Assembly (NCBI GenBank): GCA_020740775.1
Contig: JAHEWK010000001.1
Span: forward strand, 6,448,001 to 6,512,000
Source of the DNA: Ilyonectria destructans
Taxonomy: Eukaryota > Ascomycota > Sordariomycetes > Hypocreales > Nectriaceae
Direction: 5' to 3'
DNA: 64,000 bases
Shown here: positions 56,527 through 64,000 of the stretch, in pieces
Position numbering within the stretch: the stretch's first letter is position 1
Layout: each line of letters opens with the position of its first letter
Notes under the pieces: generated by a model
Databases searched by the model: none
What the model saw: only the letters and a program-made list of their open reading frames with translations
Told to the model about the DNA's origin: nothing
Program-made: the position numbers and the translations under genes

Positions 56527-57379
56527 CGAAAGCTTCTCCTGGAGAAGCCCCAACGTGACATAGGACTTAGACGTGGGTGATGTTGAACGGAATGCGGCGC
56601 ATTTTGGCGCGTTGTTGGAACTGTACATTATAGGGTAGCAAGAGTTGTGCGGTACTTGGATTCCCCAGCTGCCTCGGAGGCAGCGGGGCTAAGCTGGTTT
56701 TGAAGCGTGGAGGATATACGGATGACGACTAGGAGTATAACAGGGAAGTGCGTATGCTTCTCTATAATTGGCTTGCAAATAAATACTTACATATATGGAT
56801 TTTCAGTGTTCACGGTGAGCTGTGTCTTTCCCTTCAGTCAGAGAGGAGGGAGTTTCTAGGGTAGGACCACTGTGCCTTGCAATCTCGATGGGGAAACCAG
56901 GACTGAGAGGAAAGGGAAGTGTTTAGGTTCTCTTGTGAATCGAGGTCACGAAGTTTTCCATGTCACTGTAGAACGAAAGAGACCTAGCCATTCAGTGTGA
57001 TCGCAAGATGTGTCCCCATCAGAACATAACTACGTCATCTAAGTGAGACGACTCGGCCTATCAAACTTAGGCTTCACGCGTCGACTTGTAATAGCACGAG
57101 CGGTATGATTTGCGGAGAGGATATTCTTATGATGCTTCGCTGCACGTGGAAGGGCTGTGGCTGGTGCTTAGCTGAGACGGAGGTGTAAGCTTGGGGACTT
57201 TGGGGAGGGGATGTGGTCTCAGGTGAGAAGGATAAAGCGTGATGGATGTCCTAATTCCCTCTTTTACTATCGTTTGCAAGAATTATTGTTATTGTTCTCT
57301 TTATTTGGAAAAAAACGCGCCGACGTTCTGTGGTTGTCGCTTCCACAATTCATCGCCACGGCTCTCTGTTCTTCTTGAG
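56527..57379. other. Intergenic region
   Basis: This runs from the 3' end of SET9 to the short gene at 57380. Nothing distinctive was found besides probable promoter sequence. Confidence 0.45.
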
Positions 57380-57715
57380 ATGCATCCCGCCTACGTTCTG
57401 TACAACGGGGTTAAGACGGGGGTGAAGTCGAGCGTCTACAGCGTGGTAGAGAAGACATTTTCGACGCAGAAGAAGGTTCGAGACCAAGTGAGTATTGACA
57501 GTCAATCCTATCGATTATATAATTTGCTTTCATCAGCTATTCAAGAGCGTGGCTATGGTCGCTAACATGGGGAGCACAAGGTCACGGGTAGCAAGGCGAA
57601 TGCTGAGCGAGAGGCCGAAGAGGGACGTCGCCAACGGGAACAAGCAGGGTCGGATGCCATGTTCGAGTTTTACGGGGCGCGACCACCGCCGGGACAATAT
57701 TTGGAGAGTTCGTGA
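57380..57715 (+). CDS. Small conserved-looking protein of unknown function
   Basis: Exons 57380-57487 and 57581-57715 give an 80-residue protein. It begins MHPAYVLYNGVKTGVKSSVY, continues with an amphipathic Lys/Ser-rich helix, and has a Glu/Arg-rich helix (NAEREAEEGRRQREQAG) before a Pro-rich end (GARPPPGQYLESS). The intron has a clean GTGAGT donor, a gctaac branch point and an AAG acceptor. Both exons have C/G-rich third positions. This is how real fungal genes look, although each exon alone is too short to stand out. There is no signal peptide or membrane segment. I do not recognise the family. Confidence 0.6.
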
Positions 57716-58785
57716 AGGAAGGAGAGCGATAGGGTTGAGTGTGATTGAGATCGGTTACATCGACAACTTGGTTTTTGGTGGGCGCAACGCTCCCTAACAC
57801 GTCGGGGCACATCCCCTAGAATGGGACAGGGCGACCGAGCAGAATTGAGCACGCGACATACAGTTAACTAGGTATGCGCTACAGCTGGGGTATTGAGAGG
57901 GCGGATTGCGGCTAACCGCCAGGGAGAGAATCACAGCAAAGGTCAGGGAAAGCACCGGGCACAGTATGGCCCGCGTAGGGGAGGATATACGTAATTAGTA
58001 TGGATACTCTTTGAATAACGTCGCTGCAGATGTGTCTCAACCACCCGTCAATGGAACTTCTCTTCTGTGATGGCGACATTTGCCAAGACGTTTCGAAATT
58101 GAGGTTAAGGGCTTTTGGCTGGTGGTAAGCCTGGCGGGAACGGCTCAGCTTGTTCGAGATGAGCAGCCTGTCTTTGTCTGTCATTGAGTGCTGAAACAAC
58201 ATATGTACGGGCAGCAGTTGTCTTCGTAGACAAGGGTTGTCGTTCGGTCTCAGGGAATCCACTCTTATATGAAATGCGACTACGGACTAATTAATGTATG
58301 GTCCATACGTGCCTCCCACCGAGGACAATACAGAGGTCATTCGTCATCGGGCGACGACATACGTACCCATCCCTCTGGCCTCGGATATTCGACACCAATC
58401 ACCACGCCCCAAAGACAAGCCTGAAACGATCCAGAACGGGTCGCGTCCAGGGTAGCCAAGGTTCCTGGACAACCAAGTTTCCAAAGCTACTAAGGTTCGT
58501 GGATGCCTAGGTAGCAAAGGTCCTCAGATACTTTGAGAGTATTGCCATTCGCACACTTACCTATTGCTATTTATACATATAACTATATTCTTAATCCCAC
58601 TAATAATTGTATAATATCCTCTTAGAGTAGTTTAAAAGATAACTTTTCTAAAGATTAATATTTAGAATTTTTTCATTGTGAGAATATTTTACTTTATTTA
58701 TTAAGTCTATTTTAATAAGAAAGAAATATATTTAGTACTACCTTTAACTACCTTATACATACCAATTCCGCCAGGAACGCCGAGG
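57716..58785. other. Intergenic region ending in an AT-rich island
   Basis: The first part is unremarkable. A string of loosely repeated AAGGTTC/CCAAGG elements occurs around 58455-58530, followed by the AT-rich island. Confidence 0.45.
58550..58770. other. AT-rich island
   Basis: About 220 nt are strikingly rich in A and T (runs such as tttaaaag, aatatttag, atatattta) in an otherwise balanced-to-GC-rich neighbourhood. This may be a RIP-mutated repeat remnant or a nucleosome-free promoter. It ends just before the ORF at 58786. Confidence 0.7.
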
Positions 58786-59127
58786 ATGAAGAAATACTTG
58801 ACCATCTCCAACCCAGACTACCCTGGGGGGTTTCCAGACGCTACTGCCATCACTCTCAGCACCCAGAAGAAGAGACCGCGCAAGCCGTCAACCATAAAGA
58901 GCATCAAGCGAACCCCGAAAGCTCCAGCCTACCGCCAGGAGTCCGGTGAAGATGAAGACACGGATGTGGAAGATGGATCCGCTGGACAGGAGACGAAGAA
59001 GAGCACCAAACCTCGCCGGAAAGCTCAGCCCCGTCGACACAAAAAGTCTCGCAAAGGGGAGGAGGAAGAAGAAGCTGATGATGATGAATTCGATGCTGAA
59101 GCTGAGGAGGAGCTTGAGAAGAGGTAA
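58786..59127 (+). CDS. Small basic/acidic putative nuclear protein
   Basis: The 113-residue frame starts MKKYLTISNPDYPGGFPD. It has a Lys/Arg-rich stretch (KKRPRKPSTIKSIKRTPK), a second basic cluster (KPRRKAQPRRHKKSRK) and an acidic tail (EEEEEADDDEFDAEAEEE). Such charge segregation suits a nuclear or nucleic-acid-associated protein. The stop codon overlaps a donor-like AGGTAAGG; splicing 59124-59181 would replace the last residue with SNTRI and stop at 59197. The AT-rich island abuts the 5' end. I do not recognise the family, and low complexity makes the call uncertain. Confidence 0.45.
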   Translation: MKKYLTISNPDYPGGFPDATAITLSTQKKRPRKPSTIKSIKRTPKAPAYRQESGEDEDTDVEDGSAGQETKKSTKPRRKAQPRRHKKSRKGEEEEEADDDEFDAEAEEELEKR

Positions 59128-59197
59128 GGCAGATAGGTACCTTAGCCAGGCTGATACTAGCTTGTATCTGTGTGCGAATAGCAATACTCGAATTTAA

Positions 59198-59947
59198 TTT
59201 CTGACGAATTTGACTCACCCTCATTCACAGCTTCAATTCATTTCCGTTTCGTCTATTCATCAGGCATCACAAACCCAAACCTCACTCGACTATTTGCGCC
59301 TACTCTTGCCTACTCTTGCCTACTCTCGACGACCACTCTGTCTACACACAATTCCAACAAATCAACTTTCATCCTCTCTGCCATCACCACCACCATGGGC
59401 TACAGTCATAATACTGTATTTTCCTGCCCACCCCCTACTACCGTTACTGTCACTGTTACTGTTACTGCAGATGGACCCTCCGGCTCTTCAGATATGGACA
59501 TCTTCGCTGCTTTATTCGCAGATGACGTGTAGTCACAGATGAACGAATATGACTGTGCATGGAATTGAGCAACGGCAGATCGACAACCCTGCATCCTATT
59601 CCATGCCGAGACGGGCGGAGCATATCATATGACACAGCAAATAACCCAGTAAAGCTCCTCCCAACCCCCCGCAAAGCAAGGCGCATTGGCTGCGAGATAA
59701 GATAAGAGCTGTTAGCCCGTGCGGGACCTGCGTCCGGCCATCGGCTTCCGGGGCAACGAACGAGCTAGGCCGCCCCAGCCCCAGGTACCCAGGAGGGTCG
59801 ATAGGCAGGTGGTACGGCAGGTGTCTCAGCTCGGTACAGAAGCTAGCACCTCATCGCTCCTCTGGATCACAATCTCTCTTCCTCCATCTCTCTCCTCTCT
59901 CTCTCCCCCACCCACTCACCACTCCCTCTCCCCTAATTCCACCTGCA
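59198..59947. promoter_or_regulatory. Upstream region of the second M28 aminopeptidase
   Basis: The region has a candidate 45-codon ORF (59395-59532) and, just before the aminopeptidase ATG, a dense CT tract at 59874-59942 typical of fungal promoters. Confidence 0.5.
59395..59532 (+). CDS. Candidate 45-residue small ORF
   Basis: An ATG in ideal context (CACCATGG) opens a short frame that includes a Thr-Val repeat (TTVTVTVTVTA) and ends in an acidic stretch (DMDIFAALFADDV). An 80-nt pyrimidine-rich leader precedes it. The repeat arises from an ACTGTT microsatellite. It could be an upstream ORF, a small peptide gene or chance. Confidence 0.2.
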   Translation: MGYSHNTVFSCPPPTTVTVTVTVTADGPSGSSDMDIFAALFADDV

Positions 59948-61653
59948 ATGACTGTCTCCAAGGGCCTCGTTGTGGCCGCCGCCGCGCTCTCGGGCGTCTC
60001 TGCCCTCCAGCTCCCCCAGATCTACCTGGGCGACTCCGGCGCAAGCTCCAGCGGTCATCTCACCAACCTGCCCGTCATCGACACCAAGGCCCTACAGGAG
60101 CTCATCACCGCCGACAACCTCGAGGCTCGTGCCAAAGACTTTTACAAGATCGCCAAGCTCGGCGAGGACGAGTACAACCACCCCACGCGTGTGATTGGCA
60201 GCAAGGGTGAGTCTACGTCCGATGGCGGGGATACACATGCAACGCTGAACATTTGAAGCTAACTGTGCCACCAGGTCACGAAGGCACTCTGTCGTACGTC
60301 ACTGCCGAGCTTGCCAAGCTGGGTGACTTCTACAGCGTCTCCAAGCAGCCCTTCCCTGCCGTCTCTGGCAACGTCTTCGAGTCCCGTCTAGTTATCGGCA
60401 ACCATGTTGCCAAGGACGCTTCCCCCATGGGCCTGACCCCTGCTACCGCCCACAGGGAGCCCGTCTACGGCGACCTGATCGTCGTTAAGAACGATGGCTG
60501 CGACGAGTCCGACTACCCCGAAAACGTCAAGGGCAACATTGCTCTCATCAAGCGCGGAACCTGCCCCTTCGGCACCAAGTCCGAGAACGCCGGCAAGTCT
60601 GGTGCCGTTGCCGCCATTGTCTACAATACCGACAAGGACGAGGTTCACGGCACTCTGGGCACGCCCTCCCCCAACCACGTTGCCACTTTTGGCCTGTCTG
60701 GCAAGGAGGGCCAGGCCATCACCAAGCGCCTCAACGATGGCGAGAAGATTGACGCCATCGCCTACATTGATGCCGTGGTCAACACCATTTCCACTACCAA
60801 CATCATCGCCCAGACCCGCGACGGTGATCCCAACAACTGCGTCATGCTTGGTGGCCACAGCGACAGTGTCGCCGAGGGACCTGGCATCAACGACGACGGC
60901 TCCGGCAGCATCTCGGTCCTCGAGGTCGCCACTCAGCTGGCCAAGTTCAGCGTCAACAACTGCGTGCGATTTGCCTGGTGGGCTGGTAAGTTTAGAAACC
61001 AATCGATGCCCATTGAATCGCTTGACTAACCCTGACCAGGAGAGGAGGAGGGCCTTCTGGGCAGCGACCACTACGTTGAGGTGCTTCCGGAGGACGAGAA
61101 CAAGAAGATCCGCCTCTTCATGGACTACGACATGATGGCCAGCCCCAACTTTGCCTACCAGATTTACAACGCCACCAACGCCGAGAACCCTGCCGGTTCC
61201 GAGGAGTTGCGGAACCTGTATGTCAACTGGTACGAGGACCAGGGTCTGAACTACACGTTCATTGCCTTTGATGGCCGCAGCGACTACGATGGATTCATCC
61301 GAGGTGGCATCCCCGCCGGAGGAATCGCCACTGGCGCTGAGGGTATCAAGACCAAGGAGGAGGTTGAGCAGTTTGGCGGCAAGGCCGGCGACTGGTATGA
61401 CCCGTGCTACCACCAGCTCTGCGACGATCTTAACAATGTCAACTACACGGCTTGGGTCGTCAACACCAAGGTAAGCCAATTGTTCGTAAAATGCTGAGGA
61501 ATACGGAACTGACTTTGCACGCAGCTGATTGCCCACTCTGTCGCCACTTATGCCCTTTCTTTCGACGGCTTCCCCGAGCGCACCGATGACGAGGTGTCGG
61601 TGAGCTCGTACGACAAGAAGGTCAAGTACCACGGCAGCAAGCTCATCATGTAA
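59948..61653 (+). CDS. Secreted or vacuolar M28 aminopeptidase with PA domain (aminopeptidase Y type)
   Basis: Exons 59948-60206, 60275-60985, 61040-61470 and 61525-61653 give 509 residues. It is a zinc aminopeptidase of the same family as the gene at 17102-18724. A signal peptide (MTVSKGLVVAAAALSGVSA, about 19) is followed by an N-terminal pro-segment. A PA insert follows with IALIKRGTCPFGTK. The catalytic domain has GGHSDSV, GPGINDDGSG, the Glu pair in WWAGEEEG (rebuilt at the exon 2/3 join), DYDMMASPN and CYHQLCDDL. Donors GTGAGT, GTAAGT and GTAAGC and all phases agree. It probably acts outside the cell or in the vacuole, and is divergent in detail from the first copy rather than a recent duplicate. 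Confidence 0.93.
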
Positions 61654-62048
61654 GCCGATGACTGTTTAAAGGCACACGTTTGCCTTGATCTGCATTTTGG
61701 ATGTTTTTGTATCTGTTTTGCATTGCCTTGGCTATTTGGTTATTCCTGGATCTAATTTGGTAGAATAGAATGATAGAATGAATGAATGCATCCTGAAATA
61801 TGATTTTTGTATTCCACAAGAATAAAGAAGGAAGAGTCCATTTGCCATACGGGGCAATGTCGTGCGTGATATCAAATGTACATGGAAAAAATACCCTCTA
61901 TACACCATGGCCTAGCAATGCTATAATATTTTCCCAAACCCTAAACCTGGTAGAGCAAACTGCGGAGTGCTGGGAGCCGCGAACCTCAAACCAATCTCAG
62001 TAATAAATAGACGAAAAACTCCTGTCAGTGGCGCACACGTTCATTAAG
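61654..62048. other. Convergent intergenic spacer
   Basis: This lies between the 3' ends of the M28 gene and the next minus-strand gene. A short GAATGAATGAATG run is at about 61774. Nothing else. Confidence 0.5.
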
Positions 62049-63185
62049 TTACCTCGCTGCTCCCGACGTTATGTGTGTTCGTGTTTGCACGGTGGACATT
62101 TCCTTTGTTTCCCAGCTGGATCCGGGCGGGCTTGGCGTGGCTGATGGCGATCGGAAGCTGGCCTGGCTGAGGACGGAACCTCCACCGAATTCGTAGCCGG
62201 TCTGAGGTGCGTAGGCTCCGGGATAGAAGTCACGGTCACCTCTCAGCTCGCCAGCGCTGACGGGGAGGCGGACGTAGGAGAGGAAGGCGGTGTCGGCGAG
62301 GGTGTAGCCGGAGAAGGCGGCGGGCCAGCCGGGGACTGATCGGGGGGTGCGACCCACTTCGGAGTCGGTGGGTGGTGGGGCTGCCGCCGTGGCGAACTTG
62401 GCGATGCCGGATGGATGGGCGGCGGAAATGCTTGGCAGGGGAGCAGCTGCGGATGCGGAGGCGGAGGATACGGAGGCGGGCGGGGAGGGTGAGGGTGACA
62501 TGGCGGCGCCGGCGTACGAGACGCCCATTGGCGTGAGGCCGCGCTGCATGCGCGATGCGAGGCCAATGTTGAAGGTGAGGAGGCGGGTTATTCGGTGGGC
62601 GAGCTCGTCGCGGCTGTTTTTGGCGTCGGTTTCGGCCGGGCTGTGTTACAAGGTAAGTTAACCATGCTGGACGTGAGTGCACCGCCCCTCGGGAGGTTCG
62701 GGGGGTATTGGATTACGCGTTCCGGGGGTTGGGGGGGAGGGGGAGGCATACCAGTTGATAATGGTCATAATCATGGCAATGGACAGGTTATGCCAGCGGA
62801 TACGTGCGCACAGGGCCTTCATGCGCTTCTCATAGCGGCGGCTGGCCTCCTCGGGGCTGGACCTGGCGGCCTCGGCCTCGACGGCGGAGCACAGGGCGTA
62901 GAGCTTGGAGAAGGCGAGGACGGCGTCGGTGAGGGTGGCGACGAGCTCGTCGACCTCGATCCACGAGGCGCGGCCGGGGAAGGGCACCTGGCGGGACTCG
63001 AGCAGCGAGAGCGTCTTGTGCAGGGCGTGGATGGACGAGCGGCTCTCCTTGACCTCGCGCAGGGCCAGGTTGAAGACGGCGGTGGCGGCCTTGGGCGACG
63101 TGTTGAGGTCCCAGAGCACGTCGATGGCGATGCCGCTGACGGCGAGCAGGCCGGCGATGGCCGCTGTTGCAGGCAGGCCGTCCAT
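62049..63185 (-). CDS. Fungal STAND-type N-terminal domain protein
   Basis: On the minus strand, exons 63185-62752 and 62640-62049 give 341 residues. The N-terminal 165 residues form a helical domain like the N-termini of fungal NLR/STAND proteins (PigL_N-type): LLAVSGIAIDVLWDL, then RIRWHNLSIAMIMTIINC and RDELAHRITRLLTFNIGLASRM. A Ser/Ala/Pro-rich linker follows. The C-terminal block with GYTLADTAFLSYVRLPVSAGEL is shared by many stand-alone fungal relatives. There is no nucleotide-binding or repeat domain here. Such stand-alone proteins are numerous in fungi and poorly characterised, though linked by family to incompatibility and signalling. The intron uses GTATGC and ACAG. The region upstream has a TC repeat. 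Confidence 0.7.
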
Positions 63186-64000
63186 ATGGGTGGTGGATTG
63201 GTGGGTGAGGTTGTGGATGATATAGATAGGGAGCAGTATGTCGCAGGATAGATAACGTAGTAAGTGGTTGGTTGTCGTCGTGGGGTGGTCGTTTGTAGAG
63301 TCTCTCTCTCTCTCTCTCGCCCGTCTGTCTCACTCGAATATCACTTGCTTTCTCTTTCTCTCACTTCAGGCGGCGGGACCGTGGACGATGACGGAGAGCA
63401 GCATCCTCACAGGACGCAGCAGGGGAGCGGGCAGTAAATGGGGATGATGGAGATGGGGATGGGGCACGGGAAACCGGGAATGGAGATGCTTGGCGTTCCG
63501 TCCCGGGCACTTGAGAATAAAAGGGCCAGGCGGCATGCCAGGGCGTGGCGGCGGGCGGCAAGGCGAGTGCAGGGAAAACGGCAACGTAGGCCACCAGGCG
63601 GAAAAAAAGAACGAGCACACGCAACGAACGGCACCCGGAGCCGCGGACTTGGGGGAATGATGGGCGGCTGAGCGACTGAGCGACTGAGCGTCAGAGGGTC
63701 GAGAAGCCGCACTTCCGAGACAGCGCAGGCGGCGCACAAGCAAGAGGCTGCGCTTGGAGGTGGCCAGGAGCTTGCTAAAGCCGGGAGCCGAGAACGAAAC
63801 GAGCCCTGGAACAAGGGCCCCCAAACGCAAAAAACGAGAGAGTCGAGGCGTGACGAACGAACGTGGTTTGAATTGGACGAGAGTGAAAGTGTGACCTGGG
63901 TCTAACTACGTCTACTGGTGCTGGGACTACTTGGGGGAGGGGTGTGGCCTGGCGCCGCGCGCGGACGGCGAAAGCTTGCCGAAGAATGTACGACGACACG
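63186..64000. promoter_or_regulatory. Upstream region to window end
   Basis: This is the CT-rich (minus-strand sense) promoter and leader of the STAND-type gene. A 74-codon minus-strand frame from 63999 starts MSSYILRQAFAVRARR and could be the first exon of a further gene, but the window edge prevents a call. Confidence 0.4.
63301..63318. repeat. TC dinucleotide microsatellite
   Basis: Nine uninterrupted TC units lie about 115 nt upstream of the STAND-type gene's start. Confidence 0.9.

Noticed and set aside
60388..61632. A 414-codon minus-strand frame opposite the M28 aminopeptidase
   Set aside because: It is an antisense shadow caused by the codon bias of the real gene; Val/Leu/Gly-rich without a domain.
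63775..63999. A minus-strand start MSSYILRQAFAVRARR that looks like a mitochondrial presequence
   Set aside because: It runs to the window edge, the downstream region reads as promoter and leader of the STAND-type gene, and no second exon could be fitted.

Overview
The window reads as chromosomal DNA of a filamentous ascomycete (Pezizomycotina, most likely a Sordariomycete). The genes are split by short introns, mostly 46-180 nt, with fungal branch points (gctaac, ctgac) and NAG acceptors. Coding codons favour C or G at the third position. The gene set is typical of moulds: class VI-type chitin synthase, CBM18 chitin deacetylase, PTH11-like rhodopsin-fold membrane protein, SigF-like NTF2 protein and Akr1 palmitoyltransferase. 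The species cannot be named from the sequence. No rRNA, convincing tRNA, CRISPR array, intact transposon or secondary-metabolite cluster was seen. All exon joins were worked out by hand from splice signals, reading phase and family conservation; none has transcript support here.

Layout. 0-12 kb is cell-wall flavoured: a nucleotide-sugar dehydrogenase (-), a three-CBM18 chitin deacetylase (+) and a chitin synthase (+), separated by long non-coding stretches. 12-16 kb is gene-poor and partly AT-rich. 16-26 kb is gene-dense: a small single-pass membrane protein, a secreted M28 aminopeptidase (-), cystathionine beta-synthase (+), SRP receptor beta (-) and Akr1 (+). 26-30.4 kb is empty apart from a minisatellite. 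30-39 kb holds a rhodopsin-like membrane protein, a SigF/NTF2-like protein, an amino-acid transporter and an unusual secreted Lys/Glu-rich helical protein (-). 40-48.6 kb holds FAD synthetase (+), a coiled-coil augmin-3-like protein (-), an LrgAB-type membrane protein (+) and a Pin1-type prolyl isomerase (-). 48.6-51.5 kb is intergenic. 51.5-57.7 kb holds RPB9 (+), mitochondrial uL14 (-), the H4K20 methyltransferase Set9 (+) and a hidden 80-residue two-exon gene (+). 58-64 kb holds a small basic/acidic protein beside an AT-rich island, a second M28 aminopeptidase (+) and a fungal STAND-N-terminal-type protein (-).

How the genes relate. Chitin synthase and chitin deacetylase act on the same polymer. 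Both M28 enzymes have signal peptides and PA domains and probably share extracellular or vacuolar peptide breakdown. Most other genes are unrelated housekeeping functions. Several neighbours are convergent (CYS4/SRP102, FAD1/augmin-like, LrgAB/PIN1, RPB9/uL14m) or divergent (SRP102/AKR1, uL14m/SET9). The most noteworthy observations are coding-like sequence with an extra CxxC pair inside the long RPB9 intron, the secreted charged-helix protein with a duplicated 41-residue module, the fungal LrgAB-like protein, and a PIN1 gene whose first coding exon is only the start codon.
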